Shown here: piece after piece, positions 50,554 to 58,541 of the stretch
How positions within the stretch are numbered: the stretch's first letter is position 1
Layout of the letters: every line of letters begins with the position of its first letter
DNA from: Alphaproteobacteria bacterium
GTDB lineage: Bacteria > Myxococcota_A > UBA796 > CAJQPC01
Length of the DNA stretch: 64,000 nucleotides
Assembly: GCA_020632795.1 (NCBI GenBank)
Contig: JACKEV010000020.1
Location: forward strand, 1-64,000
Direction of reading: 5' to 3'
Translations under genes and position numbers: made by a program
The notes under the pieces: generated by a model
What the model was told of the DNA's origin: nothing
Seen by the model: the letters and a program-made list of their open reading frames with translations, nothing else
Databases searched by the model: none

Positions 50554-51654
50554 CTACTCCTCGGTCTCCTCGGCGTACGGGTCGAGCTTCTCGCCCCGCT
50601 CGTCGATCTCCTCGCCCTCCAGCCGGCGCAGGAAGACGTCTCGCTTGTCGGACTTGTGCAGGTCGTAGAGGAAGCGCAGGCTGGTGAGGTCCGCGCCCAG
50701 GGCCCCGACGACGCCCACCAGCTTCCACTCCCCGCCGACCCACTGCACCGCGAAGCTGCGGTCCCGCTTGCTGCGCTTGTGGGTCATGGTGACGTGGTAC
50801 ATGCCGGGGATCTTCGGCTCCTTGCGGATGGACTCGATGTCGTCGAAGTCCTTGATCACGCCCTCGGTCCAGGCCACGCCGTCGCCGGGGCGGTCCTCGG
50901 CCCGGGGGTGGGGGCCGACCTGGATCAGCTCGGCGGGGGTGCAGCTCCCGAACTTCTTGTCGTCGTAGAGGTTGTAGCAGGCGACGTGCTCGAGGGCGGC
51001 GACCCGGTCGCGCTCCCACAGGTCGTCGTCGAACGCCTTCATCAGCTTGAGCACGTCCTCGCGGGTGGGCGGCTTGGGGGCGTCCTTGCGGGGCGCGTCC
51101 TTCTTGCCGGCGCGCTCCTCGCCCGGGGGCATGGGGTGGGGGCACGCGCTGGGGAGGAACGCCAGCTCGCCGTCGACCGCCGGCTGGCCGGCCTCGTCCT
51201 TGGAGACGCGCACGGTGGTGCGGATGGTGCGGTCGTTCAGGCACTCATACCAGGGCGAGGGCTTGGCGAACTTGTAGGTGACCGGCACGATCCAGGCGTC
51301 CTGCTCGACGCTGGGGGGGCCGACCTCGACCTGGAGGTCCTCGCCCAGGAGCACGCACCAGCCGCCGGGGGTGTCGGCGGTGATCCAGCGCTGGGACTGC
51401 CAGGTGGGCGAGATGCGGAGGGTCTCGGACTTCTTGGGGTCGTCGACGAAGGCCAGATCCTTGCGCTGGACGCACTCGGCCTCGAACATCTGGCCCTTGA
51501 CCCAGCGGGACTTGCCCAGCAGCTCCATGCCGAAGCGGCCGGGGCCGGGGTTCGCCTTGGCGGCGGCCTGCTGGACAGCGTCAGCGGCCTGCTCTGACGT
51601 GAGGCCGGGACCACAGGCCGGTAGCAGGATCGACAGCAACAAGGCAGTGGACAT
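50554..51654 (-). CDS. Lipoprotein of unknown function
   Basis: 366 residues. MSTALLLSILLPAC puts the lipobox Cys at 14, again without a basic residue. A first domain (about 20-165) with several cysteines is followed by a Lys/Pro-rich linker (GEERAGKKDAPRKDAPKPP) and a second domain (about 185-366) with an NTF2/SnoaL-like outline (VLKLMKAFDDDLWERDRVAALEH). GGAG precedes the ATG. First gene of the operon with the M16 pair; a role as substrate presenter or inhibitor is only a guess. Family not recognised. Confidence 0.75.
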   Translation of the reverse strand: MSTALLLSILLPACGPGLTSEQAADAVQQAAAKANPGPGRFGMELLGKSRWVKGQMFEAECVQRKDLAFVDDPKKSETLRISPTWQSQRWITADTPGGWCVLLGEDLQVEVGPPSVEQDAWIVPVTYKFAKPSPWYECLNDRTIRTTVRVSKDEAGQPAVDGELAFLPSACPHPMPPGEERAGKKDAPRKDAPKPPTREDVLKLMKAFDDDLWERDRVAALEHVACYNLYDDKKFGSCTPAELIQVGPHPRAEDRPGDGVAWTEGVIKDFDDIESIRKEPKIPGMYHVTMTHKRSKRDRSFAVQWVGGEWKLVGVVGALGADLTSLRFLYDLHKSDKRDVFLRRLEGEEIDERGEKLDPYAEETEE

Positions 51655-51678
51655 CGGGATCTCCGGGGGCTGAGCCCA

Positions 51679-53595
51679 CTAGAGGCTGCGGGGGTCGGTC
51701 AGGCGGCCGGTCACCGCGCTGGCCGCCGCGACCGCGGGGCTGACGAGGTAGACCGGGCCGGGTGCGCCCATGCGCCGGGCGAAGTTGCGGTTCGTGGTGG
51801 ACGCGGTGGTCTCGCCGGGCAGCGGCACGCCGGGGCCGTTGCCGATGCAGGAGCCGCAGCCGGGCTCGGAGACCACCGCCCCGAGGTCCCGGAACAGCGG
51901 CAGGATGCCCTCGGCCTCGGCCTGGGCGGCCACGTCCGCGGAGCTGGGGGTGACGGTGACCCGCACGCCGTCGTGGATGGCTCGGCCGCGCAGCACGTCC
52001 GCCGCCGCCCGCAGGTCGGCCAGGGAGCCGCCGGTGCAGGAGGCGATGACCACGTTGTGGATGTCGACGGTGTCGGCGTCGCGCAGGGGCGCCCGGTTGC
52101 GGGAGTCCCCGGGGGTGGCCACGGTCAGCGGGACCTCGTCCAGGTCGACCCGGATGACCCGGGCGTAGGAAGCGCCCCGGTCGGGGTGGACCATGAGCCC
52201 GGAGACGTCCTTGCCCCGGCGCGCCTGGATGAAGTCGACGATGGGCCTGCACGGCGCGACCACGCCGGTCATCAGCCCACCCTCCACGGTCATGTTGGTG
52301 AGCACGGACAGCTCGTCGACGTCCCACTGGTCCAGGCCGGGCCCGGCGAACTCGACGACGCAGGTGTCGGTGGGGCTGGTGCGCCAGTGCTCCTCGCGGA
52401 AGTACGGGTCGCCGATGAGGTGGAGGATGAGGTCCTTGGGGGAGAGCACGCCGCGCGCGTCGCCGGTGACCTCGACCCGCACGACCTTGGGCACGGTGAC
52501 CGGGATGAGCCCGGTGCGCAGCGCGAAGGCCATCGCCGTGGAGCCCACCCCGAAGGCGAAGGCGTTCATGACCCCGGCGGTGGGGCTGTGGGAGTCGGTG
52601 AGCACGATGACGTCGCCGGGCAGAGCGTAGTCCTCGACCACCAGGCGGTGGCAGACCCCCGGCGGGTACGGCCGCCCGGGGCCGTGGAGGCGCACGCCGA
52701 AGCGCGCGCAGGCCTCGACCATCTCCTCGGTGAGCTTCATGGCCGGGCCCAGCCGGGCGCGGCGCACCGCCTCGGGCACGGTGTCGTGGGCGATCAGGAC
52801 GAAGTGGTCCTCGAACGCCGCGACCAGCTCGGGGCGGTGCATCTTCGCGAAGCCCCACTCGTCCTCGTAGAGCTTCATGACCATGCCGGCGGTGTACTCG
52901 TGCATGCCCCGGAACGCGGTGCGGCAGAGCACCTGGTCGCCGGGGGACACCGAGGCGACGCCGTCGGGCTGGCCCTCGCCGCGCCAGGCGGACCGGGCGA
53001 TGATCTTCTCGACCACGTTCATGGGCCGGGGCGCACGGTCGACCGCGTAGGTGGGGCCGACCTCGCCGGCCAGCAGGCGGGTGCCGTAGGCCATCAGCCC
53101 GCCGGTCTCGGCCACCGCCCGAAAGAAGGGCGGCAGCGCGCCGGAGAGCGCGGTGAGGTCGACGTCCTCGCCCGCCTCCAGCCGGCCCACCACGCCCCGA
53201 TCGGTGGTGAAGGGCATGCCGGCGTAGACCATGTTCTCCTGGAAGATGCGCTGGAAGCTGTCGGCCACCACCAGCTCGATGCCCGCGCCCTGGTGGGCCA
53301 CGACGGCCACCTCGCGGGAGGAGCCGCTGCCGTAGGCGTCCCCGCCGACCACCACCTGGAAGCCGCCGGTGCGCACGTCGTCCTTCTTGACGGTCTCCTG
53401 GAAGTTCTCCAGGAAGTACGGGCCCAGGATGTCGGGCGTGTAGCCCAGGGTGCAGGCCTGGCCGGAGATCATCGCGTCGGTGTTGACGCCGTAGGCGTAG
53501 CCTGCGCCAGAGAGGTCGGGCGCTTCACCCTCGAGCTGGGCCTGGAGCCGCGCCGCGTCGTCCACGAGGTGGAGAATGCGTCCGGTGAGCTTCAT
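51679..53595 (-). CDS. Aconitase-superfamily hydro-lyase with N-terminal swivel domain
   Basis: 638 residues. The small swivel (LeuD-like) domain is first, with GGDAYGSGSSREVAVVAHQGAG near 80-105. The large 4Fe-4S domain follows from about 180: TDSHSPTAGVMNAFAFGVGS, VIASCTGGSLADLR and GCGSCIGNGPGVPLPGE supply the cluster cysteines. Most fused members carry the swivel at the C-terminus; AcnB has it earlier but with an extra HEAT domain, absent here. Isomerisation of citrate, homocitrate, isopropylmalate or related acids is possible. GGAGG is 5 nt before the ATG. It has no obvious pathway partner nearby. Confidence 0.88.
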   Translation of the reverse strand: MKLTGRILHLVDDAARLQAQLEGEAPDLSGAGYAYGVNTDAMISGQACTLGYTPDILGPYFLENFQETVKKDDVRTGGFQVVVGGDAYGSGSSREVAVVAHQGAGIELVVADSFQRIFQENMVYAGMPFTTDRGVVGRLEAGEDVDLTALSGALPPFFRAVAETGGLMAYGTRLLAGEVGPTYAVDRAPRPMNVVEKIIARSAWRGEGQPDGVASVSPGDQVLCRTAFRGMHEYTAGMVMKLYEDEWGFAKMHRPELVAAFEDHFVLIAHDTVPEAVRRARLGPAMKLTEEMVEACARFGVRLHGPGRPYPPGVCHRLVVEDYALPGDVIVLTDSHSPTAGVMNAFAFGVGSTAMAFALRTGLIPVTVPKVVRVEVTGDARGVLSPKDLILHLIGDPYFREEHWRTSPTDTCVVEFAGPGLDQWDVDELSVLTNMTVEGGLMTGVVAPCRPIVDFIQARRGKDVSGLMVHPDRGASYARVIRVDLDEVPLTVATPGDSRNRAPLRDADTVDIHNVVIASCTGGSLADLRAAADVLRGRAIHDGVRVTVTPSSADVAAQAEAEGILPLFRDLGAVVSEPGCGSCIGNGPGVPLPGETTASTTNRNFARRMGAPGPVYLVSPAVAAASAVTGRLTDPRSL

Positions 53596-53641
53596 GGGGT
53601 CCTCCGAAGGGCACCTTGTATCTCGTCGAGGGGGCGCGCGC

Positions 53642-54403
53642 TCAGGGCACGAGGCCGTGGAGCAGAGGCCCGTGTCCGGCGCCCAGGGCGTGGTCCGCGC
53701 TGCCCGCGATCAGGCGGGCGACGTAGTCCAGCGCCACGCCCACGGCCTGCTCCAGGGGGCGACCCCGGGCCAGCTCGGCCGCGATGGCCGAGGACAGCGT
53801 GCAGCCGGTGCCGTGGGTGTTCCGGCTCGACACGCGGGGGTGGGTCCAGGTGCGCGCGGCGCCGTCGGGCCACACCAGGCGGTCGGTGACCGTGGCGTCC
53901 GTGGCGTGCCCGCCCTTGACCAGCACGGGCACGGGCGCGGTGTCCAGCCAGGCCGCCCCGCCCAGCAGGGCCAGCTCCGGCAGGTTCGGGGTGACCACCG
54001 CGCACAGGGGCAGCAGGTGGTCCCGCAGCGCCGCCACCGCCTCCGGGTCCAGCAGCGGATCCCCCGAGGTGGCCACCATCACCGGGTCGAGCACGATCGG
54101 GGCCTGCACCTCGCGCAGCGCCTCGGCCACGGCCTCCACCAGCGCGGCGGTGGCCAGCATGCCGATCTTGATGGCGCCGGGGGGGAGGTCCTCCAGCACG
54201 GCCTGGAGCTGGGCCTGCACGGCCGCCACCGGGACCGGGTGCACGAGGCGCACGCCGAGGGTGTTCTGGGCCGTGACGGCGGTGAGGACCGAGGCGCCAT
54301 ACACCCCGCGGTCCAGGAACGTCTTGAGGTCGGCCTGGATGCCCGCGCCGCCGCCGGAGTCGGATCCGGCGATGGTCAGCGCGACGGGGACGCTCGATGT
54401 CAT
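53642..54403 (-). CDS. thiD: Hydroxymethylpyrimidine/phosphomethylpyrimidine kinase
   Basis: 253 residues. ThiD phosphorylates HMP and HMP-phosphate in thiamin synthesis. GSDSGGGAGIQADLKTF at the N-terminus, VLDPVMVATSGDPLL and the anion-hole NTHGTGCTLSSAIA are all present. ATG 54403 has no Shine-Dalgarno, but TATACG lies 6 nt upstream. It precedes the aconitase-like gene on the same strand by 46 nt. No other thi gene is in the window. Confidence 0.93.
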   Translation of the reverse strand: MTSSVPVALTIAGSDSGGGAGIQADLKTFLDRGVYGASVLTAVTAQNTLGVRLVHPVPVAAVQAQLQAVLEDLPPGAIKIGMLATAALVEAVAEALREVQAPIVLDPVMVATSGDPLLDPEAVAALRDHLLPLCAVVTPNLPELALLGGAAWLDTAPVPVLVKGGHATDATVTDRLVWPDGAARTWTHPRVSSRNTHGTGCTLSSAIAAELARGRPLEQAVGVALDYVARLIAGSADHALGAGHGPLLHGLVP

Positions 54404-54409
54404 GAACCC

Positions 54410-54415
54410 CGTATA
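54410..54415 (-). promoter_or_regulatory. Possible leaderless -10 of thiD (TATACG)
   Basis: TATACG on the minus strand ends 6 nt before the thiD ATG. Confidence 0.45.
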
Positions 54416-54434
54416 TCCACCCTCTGCGCCCGCG

Positions 54435-54457
54435 CAGCCCTCCGGGCTACAATAGGA
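54435..54457 (+). promoter_or_regulatory. Promoter-like motif shared with 56289-56312
   Basis: CAGCCCTCC followed by GG and ACAATAGGA; TACAAT (54448-54453) is a plausible -10. It lies 11 nt before the MopE-type lipoprotein start, between the divergent thiD and that gene. Confidence 0.45.
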
Positions 54458-54468
54458 CATGGAGGAAG

Positions 54469-55407
54469 ATGATGAAGACACCACGCATCGCCCTGTGGCT
54501 CGTCCCGCTGCTGCTCGTCGGGTGCCTCAAGGAGGTCACGGACGACAGCTCCCCGACCACCGACGACACCCAGGTCACCACCGACGACACCCAGCCTCCG
54601 GCGAACTGCACCTTCTACGCCGACGGTGACGGCGACGGCTACGGGCACCCCCAAGCCTCCCTCGACGCCCCCTGCGACGCCGCGCCGAACGGCTACGTCG
54701 ACAACGATCAGGACTGCGACGACGCCGACGGCGAGGTCAACCCCGACGCGGTCGAGGTCTGCGACGGGCAGGACAACAACTGCAACGGCACCGTGGACGA
54801 CGACGCCCCCGAGAAGCCGGTCTTCTTCTATGACGGCGACCAGGACGGCTACGGCAACCCCGACGCCTCCCTGCAGGAGTGCACCGCCCCGGCCGGCTAC
54901 GTCGACAACAGCGAGGACTGCGACGACAACAACGGCAGCACCTACCCGGGCGCCGACGAGGTCTGCGACGGCATCGACAACAACTGCGACGCCCTGACCG
55001 ACGGCGACGACGCCATCGACCGGCTCTCCTGGTACAGCGACAGCGACGGCGACAACTACGGCCGCGACAGCACCGAGGTGTTGTCCTGCGTTTCCCCCGG
55101 CGCGGGCTACACCCTGACCGGTGAGGACTGCAACGACGACGACAACATCGTGAACCCCGGGCAGACCAGCTTCTTCAGCGAGGCCCACAGCGGCGGGGAC
55201 TACGACTACAACTGCGACGACGTCGAGGAGCAGGAGTACCCCGACCCGGGGGGCTGCTCCCTGGACACCTTCGGAAACTGCCAGTACACCGCCGGCTATC
55301 TCATCACGAACATCCCGGCGTGTGGGGCCACGGCGACGTATGTCCGGGGGTGCGACGGGCTGTGTCAGATCCAGACCAACAACAGCCGCCGGCAGAAGTG
55401 TCACTGA
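54469..55407 (+). CDS. Lipoprotein with MopE-type metal-binding repeats
   Basis: 312 residues (ATG 54469 or 54472; GGAGG lies 3-6 nt upstream). Signal MKTPRIALWLVPLLLVGC, then an acidic DDTQ-repeat tether. Residues of about 45-235 are repeated units of the form DCDD..NP...VCDG.DNNCDG with DGDGDGYG spacers, the same family as 10735-13344 but without the FG-GAP propeller. The C-terminal 70 residues contain seven cysteines (GGCSLDTFGNCQY, GCDGLCQIQ), so a disulfide-rich cap is likely. Surface Ca-binding protein of unknown role. Confidence 0.85.
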   Translation: MMKTPRIALWLVPLLLVGCLKEVTDDSSPTTDDTQVTTDDTQPPANCTFYADGDGDGYGHPQASLDAPCDAAPNGYVDNDQDCDDADGEVNPDAVEVCDGQDNNCNGTVDDDAPEKPVFFYDGDQDGYGNPDASLQECTAPAGYVDNSEDCDDNNGSTYPGADEVCDGIDNNCDALTDGDDAIDRLSWYSDSDGDNYGRDSTEVLSCVSPGAGYTLTGEDCNDDDNIVNPGQTSFFSEAHSGGDYDYNCDDVEEQEYPDPGGCSLDTFGNCQYTAGYLITNIPACGATATYVRGCDGLCQIQTNNSRRQKCH

Positions 55408-55432
55408 GGGAGACGCAGGGGGCGACGGCCCC

Positions 55433-56191
55433 CTACGGCACCACCACCCCATAGAACTTCATCTTCCCGGCGCTCAGCGACGACAGCCCCGTGTTCGTGT
55501 TCGTGAAGTTCGACGAGTCCGCGTTCTCCATGCCCGCGATGCCCACCGCGCAGGCGCAGCCGGAGGGGAACGCCACCGCCGGGATGGTCAGGGAGCTGAC
55601 GTTGCCCGAGCCGTGGGTGAAGTCGTAGACCTCGCGGATGGTCTCGGGGCGGTTGGTCCAGGTGGCTTCGCCCGCGGTGACGTCGATGACCACGGCCAGC
55701 ACCGCGTCGAAGCTCGCGCCCAGGTCCAGGTTCATCGCCGTGCCGCCGTTGTGGGTCTCGGGCACGTCCACGTTGACCGCCGCCGGCAGGGTGATGCTCA
55801 TCTGGGAGCTGTCGTCGCCGTAGTTCATCGTCACGACCGAGGGCTGCTGGGCGACGTAGCTGAAGCCGTCGGTGCCGTCGGCGGAGTAGGCGCCGTCGGC
55901 GCTCTCGGTCAGCCACACCGCGGCGGTCTCGCCCACCCGGATCTTGACGTCAGCGCCGGAGACCGGGGCGTTCTCCAGGTCGTTCACGCTCGCCGCGTCC
56001 GCGAGGAACGCCTGGATGGTCGCGCCCTGGCTGAAGTCCGTGCCCGAGAGGTCGATCTCGGAGCTCTCCGGCTCGGCCACCCCCAGGATGATCGTCTGGG
56101 CGACCAGCGGGTTGGTCAGCCCGTCCACGGTGTTCTTGATGTCGTTGAACTGGTCGCAGCCGGCCATCAGGCCGAGGGAAAGCAGAAGCAT
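55433..56191 (-). CDS. Lipoprotein of unknown function
   Basis: 252 residues. MLLLSLGLMAGC has the lipobox Cys at 12 and no charge before it. The mature region is beta-rich (VKIRVGETAAVWLTES, SQMSITLPAAVNVDVPE, SGNVSSLTIPAVAFPSG) with one CACAVG pair near the C-terminus. GGAG stands 5 nt before the ATG; the leader CCGGAGACGCC is nearly the same as that of the hydrolase gene at 42906. The 3' end faces the MopE-type gene. No family recognised; the fold could be an Ig-like or carbohydrate-binding beta-sandwich. Confidence 0.72.
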   Translation of the reverse strand: MLLLSLGLMAGCDQFNDIKNTVDGLTNPLVAQTIILGVAEPESSEIDLSGTDFSQGATIQAFLADAASVNDLENAPVSGADVKIRVGETAAVWLTESADGAYSADGTDGFSYVAQQPSVVTMNYGDDSSQMSITLPAAVNVDVPETHNGGTAMNLDLGASFDAVLAVVIDVTAGEATWTNRPETIREVYDFTHGSGNVSSLTIPAVAFPSGCACAVGIAGMENADSSNFTNTNTGLSSLSAGKMKFYGVVVP

Positions 56192-56288
56192 GGCGTCTCC
56201 GGAGGCTGAGCGGATCAGGCGTCGATGCCGCGTCGACGCCGGAGTGTTCATCGTAACCATACGACGACTGCGGCCGCTACATCGTTGA

Positions 56289-56312
56289 CAGCCCTCCCGG
56301 ACCACAATAGGA
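56289..56312 (+). promoter_or_regulatory. Promoter-like motif shared with 54435-54457
   Basis: Same CAGCCCTCC, GG and ACAATAGGA layout with one inserted base; CACAAT (56303-56308) replaces TACAAT. It is 32 nt before the small basic protein. TTGACA at 56285 is too close to CACAAT to be its -35. Confidence 0.4.
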
Positions 56313-56344
56313 GCGCTGGACGCTGAACCCTCCTGGAGCACCAC

Positions 56345-56509
56345 ATGGCTTCCAACACCAAGCAGACCAGCTTCCGCCGCGCGCTTCGCCTGAAGAAGGC
56401 CGGGCGCAAGGCCAAGAACCAGCGGCGCCTCCACGGCTCCACCCCGTCGTTCCCGATCCACACCCCCGAGGCGGACGCGAACGCCCCGGATCAGGCCAAG
56501 CAGGACTGA
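56345..56509 (+). CDS. Small basic protein, 54 residues
   Basis: 54 residues: an N-terminal half dense in Lys/Arg (TSFRRALRLKKAGRKAKNQRR) and an acidic, proline-containing tail. A good GGAG is 7 nt before the ATG, a promoter-like motif lies upstream and a strong hairpin with T-run lies 22 nt beyond the stop. These signals argue for a real gene. It may bind nucleic acid or the ribosome, by analogy with other small basic proteins, but no family is recognised. Confidence 0.7.
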   Translation: MASNTKQTSFRRALRLKKAGRKAKNQRRLHGSTPSFPIHTPEADANAPDQAKQD

Positions 56510-56531
56510 ACGACCCCTCGGCTTGAGCATC

Positions 56532-56556
56532 GGCCGGCGATCCCTCGCCGGCCTTT
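56532..56556 (+). terminator. Intrinsic terminator after the small basic protein
   Basis: GGCCGGCGA (56532-56540) and TCGCCGGCC (56545-56553) form a perfect 9-bp stem with a 4-nt loop, followed by TTT. It fits termination of the 54-residue gene. Confidence 0.7.
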
Positions 56557-56653
56557 CGCGCTTCAGGATCGGCGTCTCCACTGCTGAGCCGCGGAGGTGG
56601 ACGCCCTCCGGACTCAGAGGCGGACGCGAGCCGTCGCAGACCCCCCGGAAAGA

Positions 56654-56689
56654 GCTCGTCCGCTCCAGGACTCGCTGGAGCGGACGAGC
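56654..56689. terminator. Perfect 15-bp hairpin in the convergent spacer
   Basis: Bases 56654-56668 pair exactly with 56675-56689 around a 6-nt loop. It lies between the small protein and the 3' end of tatD. Without a T-run it may be a Rho-type or bidirectional transcript end, or an RNA-stability element. Confidence 0.5.
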
Positions 56690-56751
56690 CCATCCCCGGT
56701 GAGCCTCAACGTCCACCACCTCGAAGGACGCCCTCAGGAAGGCCTCGCTCT

Positions 56752-57531
56752 TCAGATCCCGAAGAAGCGACAAGCATTCTCGGTCGTCAGCCGGGCCACC
56801 TCGTCCCGTGGCCGACCCATCACCGCCGCGACGCAGTCCACGGTCAGCGCGACGTGGCAGGGCTCGTTGCGCCGCCCGCGCAGGGGCTCCGGGGTGAGGA
56901 AGGGGGCGTCGGTCTCCACCAGCAGCCGGTCCGGGGGCGCGGCCCGCACCACGTCGCGGGTCTGCTCGGCCTTGCGCCAGGTGACCGTGCCCGGGATGGA
57001 CACGTAGCCCCCCAGCGCCACCAATTCGCGCATCTGGGGCACGTCGCCCGCGTAGCAGTGGTAGAGCACGCCCGCGCCGTGGAACGCCCCCTCATCCTTG
57101 AGGATCTCCAGGGTCTCCCCCTCGGAGTCGCGGTCGTGGAGGATGAGGGGCAGCTCCAGCTCCAGCGCGACGCGGATCTGGCGGCGCAGGGCGTCCCGTT
57201 GAACATCCCGGGGGGCGTTGTCGTAGTAGAAGTCCAGGCCCACCTCGCCCCAGGCGACCACCTCGGGGTCCAGGGCCAGCGCCACCAGGGCCTCCATCGC
57301 GGCGTCGTCGAGGGTGGAGGCGTCGTGGGGGTGGACGCCGACGCTGGCCCACACCCCCTCGTGCCGCCGCGCGACCGCGACCGCCCGCGCGGCGGTGCCG
57401 TCGCCGTAGCCCGCCCCCACCGTGAGCATGCGGGTGACCCCGGCGGCCTTGGCGGTGGCGATGACCGCGTCCACCCCGGCGTCCCCGCCGTAGGTCCGCG
57501 GGTCGAGGTGGCAGTGGGAGTCGAAGATCAT
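56752..57531 (-). CDS. tatD: TatD-family metal-dependent DNase
   Basis: 259 residues. Metal ligands are visible in DSHCHLD (HxH), GEVGLDFYYD (Glu), ILHDRDSEG (His), YHCYAGD (His) and VETDAPFLTP (Asp). TatD proteins are metal-dependent 3'-5' exonucleases linked to DNA repair or degradation. The ATG overlaps the stop of holB (ATGA), a common pairing in bacteria. Confidence 0.93.
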   Translation of the reverse strand: MIFDSHCHLDPRTYGGDAGVDAVIATAKAAGVTRMLTVGAGYGDGTAARAVAVARRHEGVWASVGVHPHDASTLDDAAMEALVALALDPEVVAWGEVGLDFYYDNAPRDVQRDALRRQIRVALELELPLILHDRDSEGETLEILKDEGAFHGAGVLYHCYAGDVPQMRELVALGGYVSIPGTVTWRKAEQTRDVVRAAPPDRLLVETDAPFLTPEPLRGRRNEPCHVALTVDCVAAVMGRPRDEVARLTTENACRFFGI

Positions 57532-58541
57532 CGGGCCCTCCGGGCGCGGCCCAGCTCGGTGGCGGCGCGGGCCAGCAGCGACTCCGCGATGAGCCGGGGG
57601 TTGACGTAGAGCGAGAGCCGCTGGCGCCCCTCGTCGACCTGGCGCTGGAGCCGCTCGACCCCCACCGGCCACAGGGCCTGGGCCCAGGCGGCGACCACCT
57701 CGGGGCGGTCCCCGTTGATGACCCCGGCCTCGCGCCCGTTGGCCCACAGGGTCGCGTCGCGCAGCAGGACCTCCAGGGCGTCGAGGGTGCCCCGCAGGGT
57801 GTCGCGGCCCTCGGCGCCCTTGAGGGACTCAGCGTAGGCGAACAGCTCGGCGGGCCCCCGGGCGAGCACGTCCAGCAGGGCGTCCCGGGCCTTGTCCGCC
57901 TCGGCCAGGCCGCCGTCGGCCAGCGCCAGCGCGTACCCCGGGCAGCCCAGGGACAGCCGGGCGATGCGCGCGGACTCGGCCACCCCCCGCGCCTCGAGCC
58001 AGCCCGTCAGGCGCGCCTCGGGCACCGACCGGAAGCGCACCCGCTGGGAGCGGGACAGCACCGTGGGCAGCAGGTCGCTCACCCGGGCGGTGATGAGGAT
58101 GAAGCCGGTGCCGGCGGGGGGCTCCTCCAGGGTCTTGAGCAGGGCGTTGGCGGCCTGGGGCATCAGCGCGTCGGCGGGATCGACGATGACGGTGCGCCAC
58201 CGCGCCGAGTAGCGCCGCAGCCGCACGCTGCGGTTGACCTCGCGCACCTGATCGACGCCGATGGTGCGGCTCTTGCGCTCGGGATCGGGCTCCAGGCGGA
58301 TCAGGTCGGGGTGGGTGCCCTTGAGCATGGGGTGGCAGTGCCGGCAGCGCCCGCAGGGGCGGGGGCCGTCGGTGGCCTCGCAGGCCGCCGCCATCGCGAT
58401 CTGCAGCGCGGCGGTGCCCTTGCCCACCTGGGGCGGCCCTTCGAAGATGTAGCAGTGGTGGAGGTGCTCCTGGGCCGCGGCGTTGAGCAGCCGGCCCATC
58501 ACCTCCTCCTGCCCGAGCAGCGGCTGGAGTCGGTCCGACAT
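57528..58541 (-). CDS. holB: DNA polymerase III subunit delta'
   Basis: 337 residues. It is the clamp-loader delta' subunit: a P-loop-like GPPQVGKGT (Lys41), a zinc module with Cys54, Cys63, Cys66 and Cys69 (CGRCRHC), LLKTLEEPPAGTGFILIT and SRSQRVRF as the arginine-finger region. Delta' of E. coli does not hydrolyse ATP, while here the Walker lysine is retained. TTAGGG stands 7 nt before the ATG and GGAGGGG almost touches it, so the initiation mode is unclear. Followed by tatD. Confidence 0.92.
   Translation of the reverse strand: MSDRLQPLLGQEEVMGRLLNAAAQEHLHHCYIFEGPPQVGKGTAALQIAMAAACEATDGPRPCGRCRHCHPMLKGTHPDLIRLEPDPERKSRTIGVDQVREVNRSVRLRRYSARWRTVIVDPADALMPQAANALLKTLEEPPAGTGFILITARVSDLLPTVLSRSQRVRFRSVPEARLTGWLEARGVAESARIARLSLGCPGYALALADGGLAEADKARDALLDVLARGPAELFAYAESLKGAEGRDTLRGTLDALEVLLRDATLWANGREAGVINGDRPEVVAAWAQALWPVGVERLQRQVDEGRQRLSLYVNPRLIAESLLARAATELGRARRAR

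Noticed and set aside
56285..56290. TTGACA as -35 of the small basic protein gene
   Set aside because: It is only 12 nt from the CACAAT hexamer, and no good -10 lies 16-18 nt downstream.
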